The notes beneath the pieces were generated by a model that was not told the DNA's origin, made no database searches, and was given only the letters and a program-made list of their open reading frames with translations. This document shows, in pieces, positions 1 to 9,191 of a stretch of 21,053 nucleotides of DNA; position 1 is the first letter of the stretch, and every line of letters begins with the position of its first letter. Position numbers and translations under genes: made by a program. The DNA comes from Priapulus caudatus (Eukaryota; Priapulida; Priapulimorpha; Priapulimorphida; Priapulidae), in NCBI RefSeq assembly GCF_000485595.1, contig NW_014579129.1:1-21053 (forward strand). Reading direction: 5' to 3'.

Positions 1-440
1 GGAGAAGAGGGGTATCTTTAATGTGAGCTAATTTCCCTGATATAATCTAAGTGACATACAATGTAATGTCTTAAGAGTGAATGGATTGATGAGAGTGAAG
101 AGTGATGAGTGATGAGTAGTATTTAAACGTCTATACGGAAATAGACCGCAGCCATGTATTATCCATGTAATCTTGGATTGTGTAGTAGTTGTACCTTCGG
201 GGCGGGGGGTGCTAGATTATCCTGTCATGTTGGTGAGTTGTGAGTTGTGAGAACAGGGACTCGTGAGCTAGCTCAATGCTACACGAAGAATACACAAGAT
301 AAGTGTTGATTATTGAATGTACCTGATATATACGTATGTACTAAGTAGCAAACAACATATATTTTTTTATAATTTTTAATTCTTATTTTATTTTACATTA
401 TATTTTAACGAATAAAGTTTTTATTTTAACTTTAAAAACA
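1..440. other. Gene-less AT-rich stretch
   Basis: I see no gene here. It has short degenerate direct repeats (GAGTGATGAGTGATGAGTAG near 100-118; GTGAGTTGTGAGTTGTGAG near 231-250) and a very AT-rich tail (360-440) next to the end of the HARBI1-like remnant. The AT-rich tail may be the boundary of that element, but no terminal repeat was identified. Confidence 0.5.
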
Positions 441-447
441 ATGGTGT

Positions 448-1878
448 TTATGTGTTTTGTCTTATATGCATCACTGTCTTGCCATGGAACTGAACCGGCT
501 TCGGAGTTGGCCCAGTCGCTTGATGAGGTTCCTCTGGCTTCTTTCCTTCCTTGTTGGAGGTGTTGTTGGCCAGTGACCAACGCGGAGTGTCCTGCAGTAT
601 GGACCAGTTCTCCACGCTCGACTGGACGGTAGTCACGGACCCATGTTCCAGGCACGGTCAAGCTGCTGGTTCTGCATTCTGATACCGGGTCCATCAGGTT
701 GTGGATCGGATCCACTGGCATGCTGTGACGATGAGCTTGACGGTCCTCGGCTGCTGGCTGCATCGTGCTCAGCGAGAACTTGGAAACGGTTGGCCAGGAT
801 GCGCAACAAGCATTTTCTACGACTGCCTGTCGGAAAGCCGGTAGTTAAAGATGCGCTCCGCCGCGTCATACACGGAGGCGTACGGCTTCATGCATGTTGG
901 TCGTAGGGCGGAAGGCATTCGCGCGCGACAAAGAAGTAGGGGCACATCCTGGTTGTCGTTGGGAGAGGACTGGGACCAGGAAAGCCAGACTAACATCCTT
1001 CACGCATATGCCTTCACTCAGAGGCATTGTAATATCTGAAGCGTCTGATGCTGATCCCGCAGTACCGCCGATGTCTGCCAGATGTATACTTGTAATCAGC
1101 ATCCACTGGAGCGCCAGAATGAGGACAACGGAGTAGAACCCTTTGTAGTTGTATGTATAAGGCGAACCACTGTTTTGGGAGACACTTGCAGTCGACGTGC
1201 TTGGCCATCTGAAGTGCCGACCCACAGGTATGGGGCGAAGTTCCACCTCTCCAAGTGAACTTGTCAGATATGGCCACGACCATTCGCTGCAGTAGTGGTG
1301 GGCCAATTCATCAACCTGCATCGCTTGTACTCATCGATTGATGGCCTGGCACAACTTCTGCGGATAACAGAGATATGGTGTTGTGAGGGGCACCCCTCCA
1401 CCCATAGAAACATTGAGTGATACTTGGTCCCAGAGGCAAGATGCCGCAGAGTGAGAGCTAAGCTTTAGGACCAGGTTTCGAGGCCTCCTCTGTATGTTGT
1501 ATTCCTGCTTGGTGGATCCTCACGGACCCACTCTGGTTAGCAGCTCGTCGAACATCTGCGGGGGGGCCATGGTCCGCATGAATTCTTGAAGTCTGCCCTG
1601 GTCTTCGTTACGGAGTTCAACAAGTAGCTGTCATACAGGCCAAAACTGTCGTGGCCTACCCGATCCACGGCGGACCGCAGAATCTGCCGTTGACCTCCTC
1701 TCTTTCTCCTCTCACTGATGACATGGACTTGTGAAGTGCCAGTTCGCAATGAAGGTTCTGCTGATGTTTGGAGAACCGCAATTGTCGTATTGTAGTCGGA
1801 GCCTGTTTCCGGGATGCCTCCATGCTCTGAGGTAGTTCTTCTAGACACGATCCAGCAGGAATCTCTGTCATCACCCAT
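448..1878 (-). pseudogene. HARBI1-like PIF/Harbinger transposase, frameshifted remnant
   Basis: A DDE-type nuclease of the PIF/Harbinger transposon class (DDE_Tnp_4, HARBI1-like), which would cut and paste its own element in the nucleus. Family motifs appear in the right order but in changing frames. Near 1600-1640 there is FGLYDSY and then ADFKN. Near 1515-1580 another frame has MAPPQMFDELLTRVGP. Near 1375-1410 lies a PHNTISLL block. Near 1190-1240 the first catalytic block, normally DGKH, is broken (read ALQMAKHV). Near 1130-1165 is NYKGFYSVVL, and near 1085-1115 VDADYK. At 795-830 ILANRFQVL marks the C-terminal helix with the last acidic residue region. At least five frame changes and several stops make it non-functional. 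No partner Myb-like gene is seen nearby. The start was placed at the ATG at 1878 because a TATA-like motif lies about 45 bases upstream; this is tentative. Family assignment is firm, exact ends are not. Confidence 0.85.
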
Positions 1879-1921
1879 GAGGGTCAGAGGAGAAGTGATG
1901 ATGAGGAGGTGGCGGGCCGCG

Positions 1922-1927
1922 TTTATA
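1922..1927 (-). promoter_or_regulatory. Candidate TATA box of the HARBI1-like remnant
   Basis: The minus strand reads TATAAA inside GTATATAAACGCG, about 45 bases upstream of the first plausible ATG (1878) of the transposase remnant. The position suits a transposon core promoter. No start site can be proven from sequence alone. Confidence 0.35.
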
Positions 1928-1929
1928 TA

Positions 1930-2460
1930 CCCATGGCTACACGCTGCGTACACGCTAGGACACGCTAGAAAAATGCTGGCGCGCTACAGACTCGTTCAGC
2001 CTCGTTCAGCACGCCGCATGATTCGCTGGCATGTCGCTGGACCATGCGTTAGAAGCACGCTAAGTGTGTGGCGCTAGTGTTCGCTACAAACACCTCAAGC
2101 CGACGAACAGTCACCACGAATACGCCAGCGTGTGCTCTGGCGTGGGTCTTGGCGTTGATGCCGCGGCGCTCTGCGCGTGTCTGGCGTCCTTCTGGCGTGT
2201 ACCTTCATGCGTCGAGCTCCGCGCACGATTTTGAACATGCTGCGAAAAATCCCCGACCGCACACACGCCGGCGCACCGGGGAGCGAATGAACAACGAATG
2301 CATAGCGTTGGTGGCCAGCGCGCCTCGGGACGAACCGAGTAACGAATGCTGACGCACACCAGCGATACGACAAACGCACTGGCCAAAATTGCTGGATTTT
2401 CAAGTGCGCGGGGGCCTGCGTCGTGTATCGTGTGACTGGGCCTATATAGCGATGAAACAA
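1930..2460. other. CpG-rich segment with short repeated motifs
   Basis: This segment is markedly richer in G+C and CpG than the flanks. It contains recurring short motifs: CACGCTAG-like words near 1945-1970 and 2055-2075, CTCGTTCAG twice in tandem near 1990-2009, and GCTGG/CTGGCG words throughout. Open frames here on both strands resemble no family I know and are probably a by-product of the composition. It sits directly upstream of the antisense transposase remnant, so it may be that element's promoter and subterminal region. Confidence 0.4.
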
Positions 2461-3480
2461 AGTTTAAAAGTGTTATTTATACAGGCAAGTAGTCTCAATA
2501 AAATAACTTTGCTAATAAATTATTTAAATACTGTACCTAGTGCATGTCCGATGATCGATTTATAACGAAAATCGACTCGATTATAGTCTCAAATTCGATA
2601 ATCATTTATGAAAAGCAAATAATTGCGATTATATCGAAATACGGCAAAACAAAACAAACGAGGAACTGTACTCACGATGTGTGCAATTGATATGCCAAGT
2701 AGAGCCAACAAGTCCTGCATGGGGGTTAATGCTACGAGAGTAGCGTTGACAGAAACACATCGTTAGGCTCACGAGGCAAAACTGCAGCGATAACAGGAAC
2801 TGCATTAATTTCATGTAACAAGGCGTGTCCTGATTAGATGAGAAATCGATCACAAAATTCAAAATTCATACCACAGTTATCCTGTACATCACACGTAATT
2901 TATCGCATATTATGAGGTTAACGCAGGATGATGTTTTTAGCATGAAAAAACTACGTGGGTACTTTTTGTTGGTGGTGTGCCCCTATCGTGACACTGTCCA
3001 CAGATGTTATGCCGTAGATGAGTTCTTACTATCCGTTATTGTTTTTTTAGCATTGTGTTTGCACGAGGAATTTCATTGGCAGGACATTATTAACTCGGCT
3101 ACACAGGCTACACTATTAGAACAGCAAACAACTACTTACTTATAATAGGAGAACAAGTCTTGATCATGTTTGTTTAAAACTTTTAATGTTTTAAATAAGG
3201 CATTTTTAAAACCTATTTCTTTTTAACATTGATTATAATACTGTTATTAGCGAGGAACAGACATTGATATACATACAGCAACCCTTCACAGAGTTACTAC
3301 ATGATCATAAAAACATGATAATATTGAATGCTATGTATAATTGTATATAAAATGTAAGATTAAATTTAATCTATGCTATTATTAACCGATATCCGATTAT
3401 AATCGATTACTCGATCGTTAAGGGAAACCGATAATCGATTATGAAATTCCAGCCGATTCCCATCACTAACTGTAACTAGA
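2461..3480. repeat. AT-rich stretch bounded by ATCGATTA motif clusters
   Basis: Two clusters of CGATTATA/ATCGATTA-like words lie near 2550-2640 and 3385-3455, each with four or five copies. The 800 bases between them hold only a 77-codon frame (2912-3145) that I do not recognise. Paired clusters of a short palindromic word are typical of the subterminal regions of non-autonomous hAT-type elements, and a hAT transposase fragment lies about 700 bases further on. No clear terminal repeat or target duplication was found, so the element boundaries are inference. Confidence 0.35.
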
Positions 3481-4153
3481 GTGGCTGAAAAAACTGGTGG
3501 ACCCACGGTCCATTTAACTTGTTAAATTTACTTTTCTGACCATTGAAATTGGATTAGCCTTGTAAGTTATAAGTTGTAAGTTGTAACCCATATATGGCGC
3601 TAATAGTGGTCATACAATTTAAAAACATTAATAATTGATGATCTCCGAAACATAAACAAAATTAACAAATGCACTTAGGACAAAGTGGAACTGAGGTGAT
3701 GAAATGACAACTTGTTCGAGATTTTTTTACGATCCAATGTTCATCATAATTAAAATTTAGTTGTAAAAATCTCGGACAATTTCAAAATTCGAAGAAATCA
3801 TTTAGGAGCAAACCCCGTAAATCAATCATAATACGAGAAAGGGTAAAATGCTGGATCATCATCACAAAAAATAGTGTAACTTCTAACATATAATTGTACT
3901 TTCAAGAATTCAAGTTTGAACAAAAGTTTTACACATACACAATACACATTCATATCACATAATTATTAGCACCACGTGACCACAATGACCAGTCACCACA
4001 TCACGAACTTGAACATATTCAACATAATGTTTTTTGTGGGAAATCATCACTAAAAATTTACTATGCTCACATTAGGAATAGGAAATAGACTTGGAGCCTT
4101 GGAGGCTGGCGCCTTTGATATTAACAATAATTAAACTCGCACTACTAATTCAG
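3481..4153. other. Gene-less AT-rich stretch with one stem-loop
   Basis: No coding signal is visible. The only structure is an inverted repeat with arms 3712-3730 and 3762-3779 (TTGTTCGAGATTTTT against AAAAATCTCGGACAA) around a loop of about 31 bases, possibly a tiny foldback element. Confidence 0.4.
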
Positions 4154-4612
4154 TCACTCAGAGTCGGAATCACTGTCAGTATCACCGCCATCACCGAAGT
4201 CAAATGCGGCCATTTGGGCCATCTGCGATGCCGATCGAATAAACAGTAACTTATCGACACTCTCTGGTTTCAAAGAAGTGCGCCGAACATTTATCGTGAA
4301 ACCAGCATCAGAGAATGATCGTTCCGATGTCGCCGGAATGGAGAGAATGATTCTGGCCGCACGTGCCAGATTTGGATAAGCACCTACTCTCTCTCGCCAA
4401 TAATTCAATAGATCCTGTGGTAATTTAGTGTTGACGGCGGGTTCCCTCATATAGGATTCAAGTTCTTCTACCGATTTTCTCATGCCACTGATGGCAGTAG
4501 GGTTCAATGTGTTATACACAATCAGTTGTGTGTATATGACAGATAGAACGTAACCTAGCAACTGCACTACACGTTTGTAGTTATCTGCCAGCTGACTGCC
4601 AGCTTTCCTTCG
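4154..4612 (-). pseudogene. hAT transposase C-terminal dimerisation fragment
   Basis: The open frame on the minus strand ends at a TGA at 4154-4156 and carries the hallmark of the hAT C-terminal dimerisation region: NLARAARIILSIPATSERSFS, followed by SDAGF and then NVRRTSLKPESVDKLLFIRS. It closes with an acidic Asp/Ser tail. Only about 150 codons remain of a family usually 550-700 residues long. The RNase-H-like catalytic core and the BED zinc finger are absent upstream, where a TAG closes the frame at 4613-4615. It is therefore a truncated transposon relic. The surviving frame is uninterrupted, which suggests a fairly recent truncation or a missing upstream exon. Confidence 0.85.
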
Positions 4613-4745
4613 CTAAATAGCAGAGGCTTAGCGGAGCGTTTGTGAAACAAGAGTTGTCCGTTCGCTAAGTTCTCCGTTATGCCTCTGTTCGTTAAATCGT
4701 GAACAGACAACTTAGCGGACAACTTTAGCGGACGTTAGTGAAATG
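4613..4745. repeat. Inverted/direct repeats built on CTTAGCGGA
   Basis: The words TTCGCTAA, CTTAGCGGA and TTTAGCGGAC recur in both orientations. AGTTGTCCG...CTAAG near 4652-4670 can pair with CTTAGCGGACAACT near 4710-4723. This looks like the foldback end of a small DNA element, perhaps that of the neighbouring hAT relic. Confidence 0.4.
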
Positions 4746-5261
4746 TGCCCATATCCCCCAGTGTGCGTGCATGTGTGCGTGCGTGTGCATGCGTGTGTGC
4801 GGGCATGGGCGCAACCACTGGGAGGGTCGGGGGGTCACCACCCCCCCAATTCTGGAAGACCTTATTTTCTGGGAGGTCCAAAATAGTCCGATAAGCGTTT
4901 ATTATCGTGAAACATCCATATTTCACAGGTGAAAGTTAAAATAAATAAAAACCCCAGGTGGTAAAGTGCAGTGTGATAACTGTGATTCAGATTCAGATAT
5001 CTAAATAGAACCCTTGTTAATATCAATCTTAGATTCGACCTACATAATACATTCAATCTCACGTGCATGGAACGAGCACGACATTCACCACGCGTTTGCA
5101 AGCCAACTGTGTATAGACAACACAACAAATATAGGCCCATCTCCACACAAGGCGGCACGTCGCGGCGCCGCACCGTCCCTTCACCCTTTACCTTCTAATC
5201 TATGATATCTTCTGGCGCAGTCTCCACTGACACTGCACGGCGCAGGCCTGGTTCACGGCGA
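4746..5261. other. Gene-less stretch with GT-rich microsatellite and G/C tracts
   Basis: A GTGTGCGTGC-type microsatellite runs at 4762-4806. G- and C-tracts with small inverted repeats follow at 4818-4880. The rest (4880-5261) shows nothing I can name; the open frames here are short and unlike any family. Confidence 0.5.
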
Positions 5262-5293
5262 CGGCGAAAGTCAAATAAGTTTGACTTTTGCCG
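5262..5293. repeat. Stem-loop GGCGAAAGTCAAA / TTTGACTTTTGCC
   Basis: Near-perfect inverted repeat of 13 bases around a TAAG loop. A GACGTGACG word and a CCAATCA word follow within 50 bases. A regulatory role is possible but unsupported; there is no gene start nearby. Confidence 0.45.
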
Positions 5294-5506
5294 CTGACGT
5301 GACGGCAAAAAACAATTGAACCAATCAACGCGATTGTTTTTATCACGTGTTCTGGAATCGTATTGAAGCAAGTGCAAAGGATTTTGTTGCAAAGTGTGAC
5401 TCAAGGAAGGTCACATTTGGTTTCTAACACTGTTCTCTGTTTCACGTGTCAGGCATTTTTTGCATTATTATTTTCATCATTATTATTTTCCTCTTCATCT
5501 TAATCA

Positions 5507-5531
5507 TGCTAACTGTGTCACACAGTTAGCA
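5507..5531. repeat. Perfect 11-bp inverted repeat with 3-base loop
   Basis: TGCTAACTGTG at 5507-5517 and CACAGTTAGCA at 5521-5531 are exact reverse complements separated by TCA. It sits in AT-rich, gene-less DNA without a following T-run, so it is not an obvious terminator. Confidence 0.6.
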
Positions 5532-5682
5532 CAGTCTGTGTGTAGCTTTACTACTAGCTTAATCTAATAAAAATATTTTGGTATTTTATGTATACATGAT
5601 CCTCGCTCGCCCGCAGATCACGTTGCTATTGGCTGCTTGTGACCCCCCCCCCCAACTTTCAACACGTGGTTGCGCCCTTGTG

Positions 5683-5830
5683 TGCGGGCGTGCGGGCGTG
5701 CGTGGGTGTGTGTGCGTGCTTGTGTGTTTCTTTCTCCGTGTGTGTATCTGCATGCATGCGTATGTGCATGTGTGCATGCGTATGTGCATGTGTGCATGCG
5801 TGAGTGTATGTGTTTCTACACGTGTGTATA
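5683..5830. repeat. GT/GC-rich compound microsatellite
   Basis: Degenerate GTGTGCGTGC repeats, including a roughly 20-base unit (GTGCATGTGTGCATGCGTAT) repeated near 5763-5800. The cysteine/valine-rich open frames here are translations of the repeat, not genes. Confidence 0.85.
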
Positions 5831-6654
5831 TATAGTTTGGTGTCCCAGAGCCGTATGGCCTCCCAAAAAGTGCCACTGCAGAAATATGTAGCCGATGCGG
5901 GGGGTCTGGGGGTACTCCCCTAGAAAAATTTTGAAATGTAGAGCCTGGAAATGGCATTTCCTGCATTTTCAGGCTATGTTGAAAGCAACCAATTCTGATC
6001 ATTTTAAAAAGGTCAATTTGTAAATTTCAAAGAAGAAGGTAGCTAAAGCTGATGTTTTGACTAAAGTATCTAAAATATATATTATGAGTATGAAAACTAA
6101 TAAAACATTATTTACAAAATTGTATATATACTATCAGTACATAATTATGAAAAATAAGCCTATTTTCAATCTGCATTTATACTTTTACTATGTACATCTG
6201 TATGTTTTGAAGTTTGAATTTGGCACATTGTCATACACATTCCAAATCTTAGAGCACTGAATATAACACCTCTAATTGATCAGTATTAATAGTGTAATAC
6301 CAGACAGTCCAGTCAGATAACTTGTCATTTATATTTTTTTATTATTCCAATTTTATCTTTTCTGCCTGGATGGCAACTTACAAATTCTGAAATTACATTT
6401 TGTTCATCTACCTTGTCTGACATGTCTCGTGCACATGCATGACCATTGCATTGTTGAGCCTTAACTGGATCGTGCTGGGTCGGGAGGGGGCACTCCATAT
6501 ATATTGCATGGTAGGAGAGACCCCCATTTTCAACCCTAACCCTAAACTTCCGTTCCAGTGCATCGCATTTTTAAGAATATCTCGTTCGTCCAGAGCATTA
6601 AGTTTAGTTACCATGCAGATCTACATTTTTTGCCGTTCCGGAGACCCTCGTTTT
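5831..6654. other. Gene-less AT-rich stretch with one G-tract interspersed repeat
   Basis: A dispersed-repeat motif lies at about 5896-5965: a G-tract, a C-tract with CTAG, AAAATTTTGAAAT, then a GCCTGGAAATGGCATTTCC palindrome. Similar G/C-tract plus AAAATTTT modules recur near 7760-7810, 8226-8270, 9290-9330, 10085-10110 and 11385-11420. The remainder is AT-rich with no coding signal. Confidence 0.5.
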
Positions 6655-7368
6655 TAGCTCACCTTGACATTGTCAAGTTGAGCTATTGCCATGGGTCGTC
6701 GTCCGTTCGTCCGTCAACATTTGGTTTCGGTCCACGATAACTCGGAACCGTTTGACCCACATGTTTGAAATTGAGTGTAGTTGTTACTGCTATGCTCCCA
6801 TATGGAACGTCCTAATTTTGAAGCACGCCAGTCGATCGTACTTTCGAGCCAGCGGCAATTTTTTGGCAAAATTGGAATTGCCATTAGTCAGTTCAGGCTC
6901 AACGGATTTTGCTCATTTTTGGTATGTGAATGAATAAGGGCTAGGGGTTTTGATATTTAAAAAAAAAAATATGCAAAATTAGGTAGGGTTTGGCAATTAT
7001 ATAGCATATATATAAACACAAACAGGCTGTGGTGTCACACTCGTCTGGTTCGTTTTACAAGATTTCATTGACAATACTTTAATGCAAAATTGGGTATTTC
7101 CTCTCCACTCTGCCGATAAAACGTCTATATTAGAGTAAAGATTTACAAAACATGTCGGAACGCAGCATAACCTATTTATTTCAAGCGCCATTGCTACAAA
7201 GCGGGTATAGCGCGAAATCGTACCGTCACAAATTGTGATTCATTTTGGTTTATAAATTATTATTGCGATATACAGATGGCAATCGTTTCTATAATGTACG
7301 TCGATGGTTGCTCAATTAAAACTGACTTCTTCTTACTCACTCATTTGTGTCCTTTTTGTGGTGAGCTA
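6655..7368. mobile_element. Putative 714-bp non-autonomous element with TAGCTCACC ends
   Basis: The left end reads TAGCTCACC and the right end is its reverse complement GGTGAGCTA (7360-7368). The left end also forms a hairpin (AGCTCACCTTGAC against GTCAAGTTGAGCT, 6656-6684), followed by the CGTCGTCCGTTCGTCCGTCAACA-like word common in dispersed repeats of marine invertebrates. The interior is non-coding. A target duplication is not clear, so the ends rest on the inverted termini alone. Confidence 0.4.
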
Positions 7369-7726
7369 CAGTGTCATTGACACTTTTATTGACTTTGCAG
7401 TGGCACATACCTACCATAATGTGGGGTGAGTGCCCCCCCCCCTCGGGGTTTCATCTCCTCGGTATATCATAATATGTTGCTCCTTGGTTCCCTGCAGAAT
7501 TTTTTTCCAAAAGAGTGCCACAGCAGTGCCGTGCTGCCGTGGTGGCCACTACGGCCCTGAGTCCTCATTGTATTCGTCAGTTAGTTTTATTCAATTACCA
7601 CTGTTCTTCATTACATTTAGCCAAGGTGCATATAGTGAGTAGCAACAATAGCCTCGGGTGAGAGGATGTATACGACTGTGACCTTGACATTTATACTCTC
7701 CGACACGACTATTAAATGTCCCGAGC
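7369..7726. other. Gene-less stretch
   Basis: I see no gene or clear element. A C-tract followed by CTCGGGG sits near 7431-7447, and a short palindrome GTGTCATTGACAC at 7371-7383. Confidence 0.4.
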
Positions 7727-7892
7727 CAGGGGCATGTACAGGATTTGTACCAGGTGGGGGGTCTAGCCGTAACCCAAACTTGCGAGCCCTCCCCCAGAAA
7801 ATTTTTGAAGTTAGACTCCCTTAGATGCGTTTTCTGCGCGAGCAGGGGGGGGGGTCCGGACCCCATGGACCCCTTCCCTGTACACGCCCCTG
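7727..7892. mobile_element. 166-bp MITE with CAGGGGCATGTACAGG inverted ends
   Basis: CAGGGGCATGTACAGG at 7727-7742 and CCTGTACACGCCCCTG at 7877-7892 are 16-bp terminal inverted repeats with one mismatch. The interior is non-coding: a G-tract, a C-tract, AAAATTTTTGAAG, then another G/C tract. Size and structure are those of a miniature inverted-repeat element. No convincing target duplication was seen. Confidence 0.6.
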
Positions 7893-8130
7893 CAGGCATG
7901 CTGGCAAAACGAGCTATATGGGTAGTGTGGGACTTGTTCAGAATACCAGAGAGAGGGGGGGTAAGGGTATTTTCGTGAAACGTGATCGATCGTTTTTATA
8001 CCTCGTGAACTGTGAATTGCAATTTATTTTGTCTGTGAACTGTGAATGGACCACCTTGGGTGAAGCGTGATTTAGCTTTTATTTAGTCTGTGAACTGTGA
8101 ATAAGAGGTCTCTTTCCTCGTGAATCTATG

Positions 8131-8290
8131 CAAGTCAGGCGCGGATTTAGGCCGGTTTGCACCAGTTTCCAGAAACCGGTCACAGGCCTCAAAATTCACC
8201 AGAATGCACCAAATATAGCCTAATTTTTAAAAAATTCCCGGGGGGCCGGGGCATGCCCCCGGACCCCCCTAGCTGCAGAAGAACATATGG
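8131..8290. repeat. Interspersed G/C-tract repeat (CAGGCGCGGATTTAGG start)
   Basis: The segment begins CAGGCGCGGATTTAGG, contains CACCAAATATAGCC, and ends in a GGGGCATGCCCCC palindrome followed by GGACCCCCCTAG. This layout, seen elsewhere in the window in degenerate form, marks a dispersed non-coding repeat. Its class is unknown to me. Confidence 0.4.
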
Positions 8291-8302
8291 AAACTATATA
8301 TA

Positions 8303-8350
8303 TACACACACACACGCACGCACGCACACACACACACACACACACACACG
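8303..8350. repeat. (CA)n microsatellite with CGCA variants
   Basis: About 24 CA units interrupted by GCACGCACG. Confidence 0.9.
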
Positions 8351-8570
8351 TATAAGCATGACTACTGCGCAAGCATATTTTTGATTTTCAGAAGTGTTGT
8401 TAGTCAAGAAATACACTTGTATACTTCTAGGGACTTATTTCTATGTTGTCTGAAATTTTAGCTGTAAACTGGATTATCCCGTGATCTGTGAAAAAACTAT
8501 ATTTCCACTGATGAAATGTGAAAAGCAGTTTATTTTACACTGTGAACCCTGTGAATAGTATCCCCCCTTA

Positions 8571-9191
8571 CCTCCCCTGTAGTATGTAGTATGCTATGCG
8601 TGCTATCTTATAGTATATAAATTAGTGTCATTGGTCATTTCTATCACGCAGTGGGTAGACAGGCTCTACAGTTGTGGGGGGGGTGAATTCGACTGATTAC
8701 TTCATCGCATGTTATATAAGAAGTGTGTGCGAAAGGTTAGCGCTCACAGCGCGAGCGTCTTGGCGCAAAGCCCGAATGGAGTGGGTCCAGGGTACGCTTG
8801 GGAATTCTTAAGCGGAATTTTTGGAGCCTATTAAGCCTTGATTAGGCAATTTAGAACCTTCCAAGATGGTCCGTTTTGAAGGGAATTGGAAAAAAAATTA
8901 GATATTGTGAGTTGCAATTTTTGTGAATTCTATGTAATTTCTTTTCTTTGGATTCACCAGAGGTTTGAATAACACGACAACCCCCCCACACACACAACAC
9001 ACACAACCAGTGCGGAATCCAGGAGAAAATTCCATAAGTGGGGGGGATATCGAGCCTCAAGGTCACGAAGCGCCCGGTGGGGGGGGGGGGGTGCTGGAGG
9101 GGGTGTCACTAAAAAGTTTCAAATTAAAAGCAATCAATTTTTGCACATCTTTAATCATAGAATAAAGATCTTTATCAATAGAGATATGGGA
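8571..9191. other. Gene-less stretch with G-tracts
   Basis: No coding signal. Notable items are a GCGCTCACAGCGCGAGCG hairpin-like word near 8741-8758, a CA-rich patch near 8985-9008, and a run of 14 G near 9078-9091. ACATCTTTAATCATAGAATA near 9143-9162 recurs in inverted orientation near 9829-9848, flanking the first copy of the duplication. Confidence 0.4.

Larger units (their letters stand above)
7955..8570. mobile_element. Putative element with GTGAACTGTGAA internal repeats
   Basis: The left edge (GGGGGGGTAAGGGTATTTTCG) and right edge (AGTATCCCCCCTTACC) are approximate inverted repeats. Inside, CTGTGAACTGTGAAT-like words occur at 8004-8017, 8033-8047 and 8088-8102, with variants near 8480-8555. 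A second insertion with a CA microsatellite seems to split it (about 8131-8380). All of it is non-coding. Confidence 0.35.

Noticed and set aside
2068-2352. 94-codon arginine/alanine-rich frame and its antisense partners
   Set aside because: Open frames on both strands in a CpG-rich block with no family resemblance; likely composition effects.
2912-3145. 77-codon plus-strand frame with a hydrophobic segment
   Set aside because: No recognisable motif or splice context; the length is expected by chance in this composition.
5578-5835. Cys/Val-rich frames on both strands
   Set aside because: Products of the GTGTGCGTGC-type microsatellite.
6532-6546. CCCTAACCCTAA, telomere-like
   Set aside because: Only two hexamers inside unrelated sequence; too short for an interstitial telomeric array.
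7591-7899. 102-codon antisense frame spanning the 166-bp MITE
   Set aside because: It crosses the element's terminal inverted repeats and G/C tracts and shows no domain.
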